Of a stretch of DNA of 37,839 nt, positions 8,458 to 16,849 are shown piece by piece (position 1 is the first letter of the stretch; each line of letters begins with the position of its first letter). Position numbers and translations under genes: made by a program. The notes under the pieces were generated by a model. That model was not told the origin of the DNA. It searched no databases and worked only from the letters and a program-made list of their open reading frames with translations. The stretch lies in assembly GCA_023401925.1 (NCBI GenBank), contig JAEXDA010000022.1, forward strand, positions 1-37,839, given 5' to 3'. The stretch is from Bacillota bacterium. Lineage in GTDB: Bacteria; Bacillota; UBA4882; UBA8346.

Positions 8458-9829
8458 GAAACGAACCTTTGGAAGGCGGCTCTGGGAAAATAGCGTAACT
8501 TCTAAAATAACGGCATCCTGGCTTCATACAAGCGCTGAACTAAAAAATCTTTGCGCTCGTTATGGACTGTTAAAATGGAAACCTTATCTGGAATCATTGC
8601 TCGTCCTATCCAGCATCTTCATGCCGGTCATTCGGTCCTGGGAATTAATTTTACCTTTATTGGCGCTGTTGTGGCTTGAAAACCGCCGTTCCCGGTGCCC
8701 GGTTGCCCGTGAATTGTTTTTTATATGGGTGATTGTAGTCGTAAGTGCGGTTTTTTCAGATGGTTTCCGCGCCGGAATATCCAGCTTAACTATTTTTAGC
8801 TTTTGGCTTGGACTTGCTTATTTGGTCAGTAAGGTACTTTCGCCGGAATTGGTTCAAAAATTACTTGGAAGCTTATGTTTTTCAAATTTCATTTGGATAA
8901 TGATCGGTTTCTGGCAACAAATGAACGGGGTTCCTACCCCAACAGGTTGGCTTGGAAATGAACAAATCAATTATATTGCAGTCCGAAGCTACTCGGTTTT
9001 TGGGAATCCTAATATTTTTGCTTTATACCTACTCTTCATCCTGATCATTTCCTGTGATTTTATTGTCTTTCTTGCAGGAAGCCCAAAATATCGAAGCTAC
9101 TTTTTTAAAAATAAAAGCTCATCAGAGTATTATCCCCCCGAAAACGTTAGGGGTCTATGCGCTAGTGGCGAAAAGGTACTCTTTTGGATGAACCTAATTT
9201 CATTCATTTTGATCTTGTGTTTCGCCCTGGCCGCTTTATATTTTACTTACTCCAGGTTCGCCTGGTTTCTGGGATTGATTTGCTTGTTCCGGTTTTGGCC
9301 TCATCCTGGAAAGAGATGTTGGTTAGTTGTCGGTGCGGTTGTTTTATTTTGTTTTACGGTGCAAGGTTTTAGAATTAGAATGGCTCCTTTATTAAGCTTC
9401 ACCGATAGTTCCATGGAATACCGGATTCTTATTTGGCAAGGCGTTCTGAAGGCTATTGCCGATCATTGGCTATGGGGAACAGGACCCGGCAGTTTTGGGA
9501 TAATTTATCCCTGGTATCAGATATCGAATACCACGAGTATCCATGCTCATCAACTTTATTTGCAAATTTGGTTGGAAAATGGAATTTTGAGTTTGATGGC
9601 TTTTTTGTGGCTGTTTCGGAAACCCGTGGCAAGATGTTGGTATATGTTCGTCCATAGGGGTAGTCGAGTTTTTGAAGGCAATCCGGCAACCCTAATATCT
9701 GATTTATCTGCGATGGTTGTAACTATTTTCTTAGGTTACGGCCTGACAGAGTCATGGACACAAAATCATTTGATAAGTGGTTATTTTTGGTTTTTTTATG
9801 GTTTATGGGCATCAGGCACCCGCGCGTAA
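8444..9829 (+). CDS. O-antigen ligase/polymerase-like multispanning membrane protein
   Basis: The 461-residue protein has around ten hydrophobic segments. Near the C terminus is the Wzy_C/WaaL-type loop: YRILIWQGVLKAIADHWLWG, GTGPGSFG, then SIHAHQLYLQIWLENGILSL. The HxH plus asparagine-containing loop is characteristic of O-antigen ligases and polymerases that join lipid-linked glycans outside the membrane. A polar insertion of about 30 residues (SPKYRSYFFKNKSSSEYYPP region) lies between membrane helices. The gene starts inside the end of the DUF4330 gene and is followed, 20 bases on, by a csaB-like gene. The substrate is unknown; a secondary cell-wall polymer is a reasonable guess from context. 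Confidence 0.8.
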   Translation: MAVAEKRTFGRRLWENSVTSKITASWLHTSAELKNLCARYGLLKWKPYLESLLVLSSIFMPVIRSWELILPLLALLWLENRRSRCPVARELFFIWVIVVVSAVFSDGFRAGISSLTIFSFWLGLAYLVSKVLSPELVQKLLGSLCFSNFIWIMIGFWQQMNGVPTPTGWLGNEQINYIAVRSYSVFGNPNIFALYLLFILIISCDFIVFLAGSPKYRSYFFKNKSSSEYYPPENVRGLCASGEKVLFWMNLISFILILCFALAALYFTYSRFAWFLGLICLFRFWPHPGKRCWLVVGAVVLFCFTVQGFRIRMAPLLSFTDSSMEYRILIWQGVLKAIADHWLWGTGPGSFGIIYPWYQISNTTSIHAHQLYLQIWLENGILSLMAFLWLFRKPVARCWYMFVHRGSRVFEGNPATLISDLSAMVVTIFLGYGLTESWTQNHLISGYFWFFYGLWASGTRA

Positions 9830-9849
9830 AGTAAGGAGAGAATCACGGG

Positions 9850-10920
9850 ATGAACGGCTTTACAATTTTCGGCTATTACGGCCGGGGAAATTTAGGGGAT
9901 GAAACCAATCTGCGAGAATTGCTCTCCTTTATCCGGGGGCTCAATCCCTTGGCGGAGATAACCGTGATATCCGCCAACCCTGGCCAAACATCCCGACGCT
10001 ATGGTGTAAACGCTGTTGGAAAGTTTCATTTTAGCGACATTTGTTTGGCGATCTGGCATACGGATGGATTGATCGGGGGAGGAGGAAGTTTGTTTCAAGA
10101 CCGTACCAGTTTACGCAGCCTTCTGTATTATAGTTTTTTGGTTCTACTTGCAAAACTTTTTCATAAACCGGTTTGTATGTATGGTCAGGGAGTTGGTCCA
10201 ATTCGTTCATTCTTGGGGAGGATTACCAGCGGTTTTGCACTGTCAAGTGTCGATTTGCTCACGGTTCGTGACAGACTATCCATTATTGCCCTTTCTGAGC
10301 TGGGTGTTAGAAAACCTGAAATTTATATTACGGCTGAACCCTTGCTTGTTCTAAAGGAACTTCCCGTCTCTCTGGTTCATCAATATTGGCAGGGGCGTTC
10401 CGCCGAAAAACGTCTCAGAATAGGGTTAATCATTCAGATGAATGGTTGCCTGCAAAAGAAAATTTGGTGTCAATTGCTGGAATGCATCCGTTGGGACCCC
10501 AATATTGAGATTTATTTGATACCCATTGACCCCATCGATCTGAATTTTTTAAGGGAATTATCCCATTTTCAAAATGTCGCGCTATTGCCATTGGAAAAAG
10601 AATGGGAGGATCTCCAGAAGGCTGTTGGGGGTCTGGATTTGGTAGTTAGTACCAGACTGCATGGCCTGGTGGCATCTGTCGTTCAAAACATCCCTTGCCT
10701 GGGAGTTGCGGTTGATCCAAAGATTGAAGGGTTTTGTTTACAGACGCGAGTACCGTTTTTGAGGCCTACCAGCAAAATGGAGTGGCTAACCGTAAGTAAC
10801 CGGATATTAAGTTTTCTTTCCCAACCATTACCGGAACGAAAACCATGGGTGCAGCAGCTTGATTTTTGGAGAGCGCGGGCAATCGAAAATCAAGTCATAT
10901 TAAGAAAGTTTATTATCTAG
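9850..10920 (+). CDS. csaB: CsaB-like polysaccharide pyruvyl transferase
   Basis: CsaB-type enzymes transfer pyruvate from PEP to a cell-wall polysaccharide, making the ligand for SLH-domain surface proteins. The 356-residue protein shows GYYGRGNLGDETNLRELL at the N terminus, GGGGSLFQDRTSLRSLLYY at about residue 80, MYGQGVGPI and the C-terminal block STRLHGLVASVVQNIPCLGV, all typical of the family. The ATG at 9850 follows AAGGAGAG. The next gene encodes a TagA-type glycosyltransferase, and this pair is common in Bacillota. No S-layer or SLH protein gene lies in this window. Confidence 0.88.
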   Translation: MNGFTIFGYYGRGNLGDETNLRELLSFIRGLNPLAEITVISANPGQTSRRYGVNAVGKFHFSDICLAIWHTDGLIGGGGSLFQDRTSLRSLLYYSFLVLLAKLFHKPVCMYGQGVGPIRSFLGRITSGFALSSVDLLTVRDRLSIIALSELGVRKPEIYITAEPLLVLKELPVSLVHQYWQGRSAEKRLRIGLIIQMNGCLQKKIWCQLLECIRWDPNIEIYLIPIDPIDLNFLRELSHFQNVALLPLEKEWEDLQKAVGGLDLVVSTRLHGLVASVVQNIPCLGVAVDPKIEGFCLQTRVPFLRPTSKMEWLTVSNRILSFLSQPLPERKPWVQQLDFWRARAIENQVILRKFII

Positions 10921-10941
10921 TTCAGCTGGGGAAGTTAAGAA

Positions 10942-11649
10942 ATGGAATATATCAATGATATCCCGGTAAGTCTTTACACAAATGAAGAGATTCTGGCTTT
11001 GATTAATCACTGGTTGGCAAGGCGGGAACGTTCAAGACATATTATAACGTTAAATGCATTGATGGTAATGGCCGCATCACGGCTTACATCGCTAAGCGAC
11101 ATCATGCACCAAGCCGATTTAGTGACTGTAGACGGGTATGGAATTGAGGAAGTCCTCCACAAAAGAGGATTGAAAGTCCAGCGTTTCACCGGAGTCGATT
11201 TAACAAGTCAATTATTGAAACAAGCTTGTCAAAAAACCTACTCGGTTTATTTTTTGGGAGGTACCGAAAAGATCGTCGCAGCCCTTAGGCGGGTGTTACC
11301 TCTTCGATGGCCGGGATTAAATATCTCCGGAGTCCGGGATGGTTATGGCAATTTAGATCCTGAAGGTGCTGTTTTTCATGAAATTATTTCCAAACAACCA
11401 CATTTATTGTTGGTGGGACTTGGTGTGCCTCAGCAGGTATTATTTTTGGCAAAAATTTTGCCATATTTACGGGGAACTGTCGGTATTGGAGTCGGGGGTA
11501 CTTTTGAGGTTCTAAGTGGTCTGAAATCAGAAGCTCCCACATTTTTTCGCAACCATGGATTAGAATGGTGTTATCGAATGCTTCAAGAGCCCCGAAGATT
11601 AAAACAGCTTCCATATTTGGTCCAGTTTTGGTACCGTTATTTGCGGTAA
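10942..11649 (+). CDS. tagA: WecG/TagA/CpsF-family glycosyltransferase
   Basis: The family adds an N-acetylmannosamine-type sugar to undecaprenyl-PP-GlcNAc, an early step in teichoic or secondary wall polymer synthesis. The 235 residues include ITLNALMVMAA, the block DLVTVDGYGIEEVLHKRG with its conserved Asp, FLGGTEKIV, LLVGLGVPQQ and a C-terminal tail GLEWCYRMLQEPRRLKQLP, all typical. The length is normal. The ribosome site is weak (GGGGAAG), and the gene is 21 bases from csaB. It belongs with csaB and the ligase-like gene in one operon. Confidence 0.9.
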   Translation: MEYINDIPVSLYTNEEILALINHWLARRERSRHIITLNALMVMAASRLTSLSDIMHQADLVTVDGYGIEEVLHKRGLKVQRFTGVDLTSQLLKQACQKTYSVYFLGGTEKIVAALRRVLPLRWPGLNISGVRDGYGNLDPEGAVFHEIISKQPHLLLVGLGVPQQVLFLAKILPYLRGTVGIGVGGTFEVLSGLKSEAPTFFRNHGLEWCYRMLQEPRRLKQLPYLVQFWYRYLR

Positions 11650-11672
11650 AATAGCGAGGGGTGTCGAAGTTA

Positions 11673-12554
11673 ATGAAAAGTATTTCCTGGAATTGGGTTT
11701 ATATTCGCAGGGAGATTCGGGATTATATCGGAATATTGATTGGTGTTACCATTACGGCTCTTTCGTTAGTTTGGCTGTTAATTCCTAATAAAATTGCGGC
11801 CGGCGGGGTTAGCGGATTGGCAATCGTCTTTTATTACTTGTGGAGATGGCCTGTATCCTGGGTGATGCTGATGTTGAATATTCCACTCTTTTTGGCTTGC
11901 CTATGGGCTTTCGGGCCTCGTTTCGGGGCAAAGACCTTGTTTGGAGCGGCTTTTCTCTCCATTATGACACAATTTTGGGAGTCCGTAGTCAATTTATTTC
12001 CCTTGACAAAAGATCCCCTATTGGCATCCTTGTATGGAGGAGTTATCGCCGGTATCGGTATGGGGATTGCCTTTCGTTTCCGGGGTACCACCGGCGGCAC
12101 GGATTTAGCCGCCCAGTTGCTTAACCGTTTTGCCGGAATTCCGGTAGGCCAGGGATTGTTATTTTGCGATAGTGCAGTCATTGTTTTGGCGGGTTTGGTA
12201 TTCCGCAGCACCGAGTTGGCCTTATATGCCATTATGACTCTGTTCATTACCAGTAAGGTTGTGGATGCGGTTTTAGAAGGCTTTAATTATGCCAAAGCGG
12301 CTTTTATTATCTCCGAGCACTCTGAAGAAATCGGACGAAGAATTTTACACGACTTACAGCGAGGGGCAACCGGATTATTCGGACGTGGCTTATATTCAAC
12401 GGCTCAAAAAGAAGTTGTTCTATGTGTGATATCCCGGACTGAGGAATTTAGGCTCAAGGAATTGGTCCATCAGATTGATCCGGGAGCTTTCATTATTATT
12501 ACAGATGTCCATGAGGTTTTGGGAGAAGGGTTCAAAAATGAAATAAGAATGTAA
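11673..12554 (+). CDS. YitT-family membrane protein (DUF161 plus DUF2179)
   Basis: The protein has about five membrane helices, with the family motifs IPNKIAAGGVSGLAIVFYY and GGVIAGIGMGIAFRFRGTTGGTDLAAQLL. A cytoplasmic C-terminal DUF2179 domain (RRILHDLQRGATGLFGRGLYS to FIIITDVHEVLGEGF) follows. The function is not established; family members are common in Bacillota. A GTG at 11661 in the same frame abuts the GAGGGG site and cannot use it, so ATG 11673 is preferred despite a 12-base spacer. It is 23 bases after the glycosyltransferase and the last plus-strand gene of the cluster, facing the DedA gene. Confidence 0.88.
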   Translation: MKSISWNWVYIRREIRDYIGILIGVTITALSLVWLLIPNKIAAGGVSGLAIVFYYLWRWPVSWVMLMLNIPLFLACLWAFGPRFGAKTLFGAAFLSIMTQFWESVVNLFPLTKDPLLASLYGGVIAGIGMGIAFRFRGTTGGTDLAAQLLNRFAGIPVGQGLLFCDSAVIVLAGLVFRSTELALYAIMTLFITSKVVDAVLEGFNYAKAAFIISEHSEEIGRRILHDLQRGATGLFGRGLYSTAQKEVVLCVISRTEEFRLKELVHQIDPGAFIIITDVHEVLGEGFKNEIRM

Positions 12555-12561
12555 AGCGATA

Positions 12562-13188
12562 TCAAATTGGGTCCAATTTCTTTTTCCGTTTCATGAGGGA
12601 TTTTATCAAACCCCCCAAAGTAAAAATTAGCATACCGGCTAAAGAGATAAGGCCTGCTTGTTTCACCCATGGAAGCGCGTCTCCCCAATGGACTCCCAGT
12701 TGCCGGCCGAGGATGACTAAAGCAAAGAAAAAAATCAAATTGCTGAGCAGGATAGAACATAGGACTGTTGTATTTCCAAGTTTCAATAAGCCACAGCAAA
12801 GCACGGTATATAAAGTCATACCAGGCACTAGTTTACCAAGGTAAATCATATATAAACCATAACGTTTAAACCAATGAAGCGCTTTCTGGTAACGAGCGGA
12901 TGTTACGATTTGATTGAAAGGGGATTTTTCCATTAAAGTGGTTCCATATTGATGGATCAAGAAATAAAGCAGCAAACTTGAAGTGAACATCCCACCTGCT
13001 GTGGCACTGACGATGATCAAAGGCGCCCAAATCTGTCCCGCTGAAAGGTAGGCTGCAAAAAGGGTAATCGTTTCAAGCGGGGTAGGGGGGAAAAAAAGAT
13101 TGACGGCGGCAACAATAAAAAGCAATCCGAAAAGCATCCATGGATCGTCGATAATCCCTTCAATTTGCGCTAGAATAGTGTAAAAAAT
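12562..13188 (-). CDS. DedA/VTT-domain membrane protein, probably with an ATT start codon
   Basis: The DedA/SNARE-associated (VTT) family includes undecaprenyl-phosphate and phospholipid transporters. The protein shows FFPPTPLETITLFAAYLSAG, the RYGLYMIYLGKLVPGMTLYT block with its conserved Arg/Pro region, and a last hydrophobic segment before a basic tail (KSLMKRKKKLDPI). The first ATG (13137-13135) has no ribosome site and leaves only about 15 residues before the conserved PPTP. In the same frame an ATT at 13188-13186 follows GGAGG by six bases and adds FYTILAQIEGIIDDPW, a natural DedA-type N terminus. An in-frame stop lies just above. I therefore place the start there. The 3' end is seven bases from the convergent YitT gene. 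Confidence 0.75.
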   Translation of the reverse strand: MFYTILAQIEGIIDDPWMLFGLLFIVAAVNLFFPPTPLETITLFAAYLSAGQIWAPLIIVSATAGGMFTSSLLLYFLIHQYGTTLMEKSPFNQIVTSARYQKALHWFKRYGLYMIYLGKLVPGMTLYTVLCCGLLKLGNTTVLCSILLSNLIFFFALVILGRQLGVHWGDALPWVKQAGLISLAGMLIFTLGGLIKSLMKRKKKLDPI

Positions 13189-13436
13189 GGACTGCCTCCA
13201 AAAGGTTCAACCAATTACTTCATTTAGTGTTTCCGAAGTTTTGGGAATCATAAATTTTTTTGCTATCCAAAATAGGGAAGATCAGATTACCGTTTATTTA
13301 CGATACGCTCTACTAGAAATTGAGGAACGGTCCTTCGGATTCTCCTCCAAAAGGATTGCTGAAAATTATTCAAGTTGATCCTCTTTGGGGTAAATTCATC
13401 ATTGGAATTTCGATTTCTAAAAATTGATTTTTTGAT
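13189..13436. other. Intergenic region between the TPR operon end and the DedA gene
   Basis: No convincing gene is present. A 63-codon plus-strand frame (13187-13378) overlaps the DedA ribosome site on the other strand and has no homology pattern I recognise. An inverted repeat, CCAAAAGGATT (13347-13357) against ATCCTCTTTGG (13378-13388) with one bulged base, could form a hairpin at the end of the TPR operon transcript. No T-run follows it on either strand. Confidence 0.35.
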
Positions 13437-16400
13437 TTATAACAATTTCCGGGCCTGCAAATCAAGTACCAGTTCCTTGGCTTCTTTTTTGAGTGCGGCA
13501 TATTTATCAGGATATTTTTCTTGGGTATAGACTTTTAAGGCTTCATCATAAGCCCGAAAAGCGCTGGTGTACCATTCGGGTTTGGCTTCGGCTTCTGCGA
13601 GTTCCCTGGCTAGTGTTTGCAGGTTTAATTGTAAAATTGCATATAACTGGGGAAAGCGTTCCAAAGTATAGACTTTTAGAGCACAAAGATAAGCTTCGTA
13701 AGCGTTTTTTAAATTTTTGGCTCTCGCTTCATTTTGGGCCAAGAATTGATAGATATTCCCCAAACTGTTTTGGATCATCCCGAAATCCTTCGGGAATGAC
13801 TCGAAAGTTTTAACTTGAAGCGCGGCCTGATAAGCAACGGCGGCTTTTTCAAAGTAGGAGGGATCTTTTTCGCTTTCTGCCAATTCACTACAAATATTGC
13901 CTAACAAATTTTGGGTCGTTGCATAATCCTGAGGATAATTATCCTTAGTATATACCTGTAAGGCTTTCTCGAAAGCGTTGACAGCTTGTTTGTGGTGCAA
14001 CGGTTTGGACTCGACTTCCCCTAATTTCAAATGGACATTACCGGTGTAGATTTGACTAAGCGCATAAGACTCCGGTCCCTGCTTGGTTGAGAAAAATTTT
14101 AACGATTCACCAAGCGCATGGAGGGACTTTTTTAAGTTGGAGACTTTTTCTTCCGTTTCGGAGAGTAACAAAAATGCCAGACTTTGATTTTGTCGGGTTT
14201 CTCCGTATAGCATCGGAAAGCATTCGATGGTACGCACACGGATAGCGTTTTGAAAACAAGTAAGCGCCACTTTACAGTTGGATGTTTTGTTTTCCACCTC
14301 GGCGAGCAAGGTATAAGTTTTACCCAACCAATGCTGGGATGTAGCAAATTGCATGGGGAAGGACTCAAAAGTTTGTACTGTGAGAGCTTGGCTTAGACTT
14401 TCAATGGATTTTTTGCAGTTGACAGCCTTATCTTCCGATTTTGCCAATAAACAATAGACAATGCCTAAGTTTTGATGAAGGTTGGCATATTCGATCGGCG
14501 ATTGAGCCAGACTTTTTTGTTTTAGGCTTTCTTGGTAATACGTGATAGCTGATTTATAATGAGCCGGGTTGTCTTCGATTTGGGCAAGGGACCGGTAAAC
14601 ATCCCCGAGTAAGGTTTGTACGGTGGCATACCGTTCCGGATTGGAATTCTTAGGGAATGTTTGCAATATTTTTTGATAAACTGAAATTGCCTGATGATAA
14701 TTATCCGGGTTTGCCTCTAATGCCGCTAATTGTTGGTATACATTTCCCAAATGATTAAGGGTATCGGCATATTCTTTCGGATGCCGTTCGTGAGCATACA
14801 TATTCAATCCATTTTGGAATGCTTGAATCGCTTGATGGTAATTTTCAACTTTGGATTCAACTTCCGCTAAATTGCAATAGGCTAAACCAATTTTATTTTG
14901 GGTGGTTGCATATTCAAAAGGTTTACTTTCTTTTAAGAAAGTTTTCAAGGCTAATTGATAAAATTCAATAGCTTTATTGCTATTTTCGACTTTTTTCTCT
15001 AAATTAGCGAGTTGGTAAAAAATTTCGCCCACTTTTTGCTGGAGCTCTTCAGCACGGAGCGCTTTGGGTAAATTTTTATTTTGAAGGGCATCGGAATAGA
15101 ATTCCAATGCTTTCTTGAGATTATCCCGACGGTTTTCCGATTCTGCCAATTTTTCGTATGCGCTTCCGAGTTCGGCCAGAATGATAGCTTTTTCTACAGG
15201 GTATTCGGCTCTTTTATGTAGAAATTCCCAGGCGCTTTGGTAGGCATTGATTACTTGTTGATAATTGAAAATGCCGTTTTCCATTACAACCAGTTGTTTA
15301 TAAATTTCAGCTATGCTTAGTTGGGTTCTTAAGATTAAAAGTTCCGGCAGGGAATGCTTTTTAGTATAGGTAGCGAGGGTTTCTTCAAAAGCAAGCAAGG
15401 CTTGCTTGAGATGAAAAGCTTTATTATTCAATTCGGACAGCTCGAAATAGATATTGCCTAAGATAAAATTGATCAGAGCATAATCTTTAAGGTGAAGAGC
15501 TTTGGTGTAATACTGCAGGGCTTCTTTTAACAGAGAAACCGCCAAATTGAAATTATGTTGCTTATTCTCGGAGATTCCCAGATAAAAATGGGTAAATCCG
15601 AGGTATTTCTTTACGAGCCTCTCTTGATATTCTTCATCGAAGCTTCCTTTGAGCGCCGCATTCAAAGCTTCAATGGCTTGGCGGCAATTGAATGAGTCAT
15701 CCGTTTGGAAAGCCATTTTAAGATAGGCGATGCCCAAATTAATTTGACAAATCGTCGAATCATGCCCTGCAGGACTATTATTTTGCAATGCTTCCTTAAA
15801 AAAAGTTACCGCTTCCCTATAATGGACGACCGGTTCGGATAATCCGGATAGAATCAGCTCACACCACCCGGCAGCTTTGAGGACGGGTCTTCTGGCATCA
15901 GGATTTTGTTGAAAGGCAGTAGAACGCAAAAAATCCCGGCATATATCGTCTGCAAAAACTGCTGCGGCAGAAATCGAGAGATCTTCATGATTCGGCTGCT
16001 GTTTACCGGTGATCGTCCTTAATGCAGCGGTCGCGATAAGCGACACTAAGGCTCCGGGGAGGGGTTCATTGTTTTGAACGGAAAATTCTTTGAATTCATG
16101 ATAAATCCCCTGAAGCTCATGGAGGGAATCTACAGGAATGAAAAGATAAATCTGGATTAGTTTTTGGAAAATCTCCGCAAATTTCCCGTTGATGGAAGGT
16201 GTTTTAAAAAGTTCAGGGTAAATTTTAGCAGCAAGCTTTGAGCTGATTGCCGTAGAATAATTTTCTAATGACGGGTTTAATACAGCGTGTAATTTGTTTA
16301 CATCCGACTTATTTAAACTAATCCGGGTAATCTTATTCCGCTCAAGTTCGGGTAATTGGATACCCGGATTCAAGGGTGGATTGATCAGTTGTTCGTCAAA

Positions 16401-16838
16401 AACTATTTTTTCCAGACCGGATTCTTCTGCTTGCTCGTAAAAGGCCTTAACATTTACTTGAGCTTTTGCGGAATGAATGGTAATGACCGGTAAACCGCTG
16501 CCTTTGATAAAACCAAGTTCATAGGGAATAAAAGGGGATAGTCCGTCGAGCACGACAAATCCCACAATACTATTCATAACCTGGCCTTTTAGTTGGCTAA
16601 AACAGGATGGAGATTGGGCAAATTCTTCACCCAGCTGCTTAGGGACAATACCATGATCATGGAACCAATTCTCCAGAGCTAGAAAGAGTTCCGGTGGACA
16701 ATGATTGCCGGAGATCAAAAGACCCTGTAGTTCATAGGACATGATAGGATCTTGTGCATGGAGGGTATCCGCAAGTTCCATTCGGATACTATCATTCAGT
16801 AATTTTTTTGGTTGGTTCAGTGTGAACATTGATCTCAC
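13437..16838 (-). CDS. TPR-array protein with N-terminal deoxyribosyltransferase/TIR-like domain
   Basis: This 1133-residue protein is the third gene of the ATPase-TPR operon. Residues of about 35-150 form an alpha/beta domain whose core, GFVVLDGLSPFIPYELGF then GSGLPVITIHS, resembles nucleoside 2-deoxyribosyltransferase and TIR-like Rossmann domains. E107 sits where the transferase family has its catalytic glutamate. A helical linker follows to about 345. Then I count 16 units of 47 residues with the pattern Q-ALxxYTxExxPxxYAxxQxxLGxxYxxLAexExxxxNxxxAIxaY, and a C-terminal half unit. These are TPRs with a 13-residue extension. The start is GTG 16838 or, better spaced from AAGGA, ATG 16829. 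It lies 11 bases after the giant paralogue. No signal peptide is seen, so it is cytoplasmic. Its function is unknown. Confidence 0.8.
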   Translation of the reverse strand: MRSMFTLNQPKKLLNDSIRMELADTLHAQDPIMSYELQGLLISGNHCPPELFLALENWFHDHGIVPKQLGEEFAQSPSCFSQLKGQVMNSIVGFVVLDGLSPFIPYELGFIKGSGLPVITIHSAKAQVNVKAFYEQAEESGLEKIVFDEQLINPPLNPGIQLPELERNKITRISLNKSDVNKLHAVLNPSLENYSTAISSKLAAKIYPELFKTPSINGKFAEIFQKLIQIYLFIPVDSLHELQGIYHEFKEFSVQNNEPLPGALVSLIATAALRTITGKQQPNHEDLSISAAAVFADDICRDFLRSTAFQQNPDARRPVLKAAGWCELILSGLSEPVVHYREAVTFFKEALQNNSPAGHDSTICQINLGIAYLKMAFQTDDSFNCRQAIEALNAALKGSFDEEYQERLVKKYLGFTHFYLGISENKQHNFNLAVSLLKEALQYYTKALHLKDYALINFILGNIYFELSELNNKAFHLKQALLAFEETLATYTKKHSLPELLILRTQLSIAEIYKQLVVMENGIFNYQQVINAYQSAWEFLHKRAEYPVEKAIILAELGSAYEKLAESENRRDNLKKALEFYSDALQNKNLPKALRAEELQQKVGEIFYQLANLEKKVENSNKAIEFYQLALKTFLKESKPFEYATTQNKIGLAYCNLAEVESKVENYHQAIQAFQNGLNMYAHERHPKEYADTLNHLGNVYQQLAALEANPDNYHQAISVYQKILQTFPKNSNPERYATVQTLLGDVYRSLAQIEDNPAHYKSAITYYQESLKQKSLAQSPIEYANLHQNLGIVYCLLAKSEDKAVNCKKSIESLSQALTVQTFESFPMQFATSQHWLGKTYTLLAEVENKTSNCKVALTCFQNAIRVRTIECFPMLYGETRQNQSLAFLLLSETEEKVSNLKKSLHALGESLKFFSTKQGPESYALSQIYTGNVHLKLGEVESKPLHHKQAVNAFEKALQVYTKDNYPQDYATTQNLLGNICSELAESEKDPSYFEKAAVAYQAALQVKTFESFPKDFGMIQNSLGNIYQFLAQNEARAKNLKNAYEAYLCALKVYTLERFPQLYAILQLNLQTLARELAEAEAKPEWYTSAFRAYDEALKVYTQEKYPDKYAALKKEAKELVLDLQARKLL

Positions 16839-16849
16839 AATCCTTGACT

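Noticed and set aside
13187..13378. A 63-codon plus-strand frame beside the DedA gene
   Set aside because: It begins over the DedA ribosome site on the opposite strand, has no ribosome site of its own and no recognisable domain.
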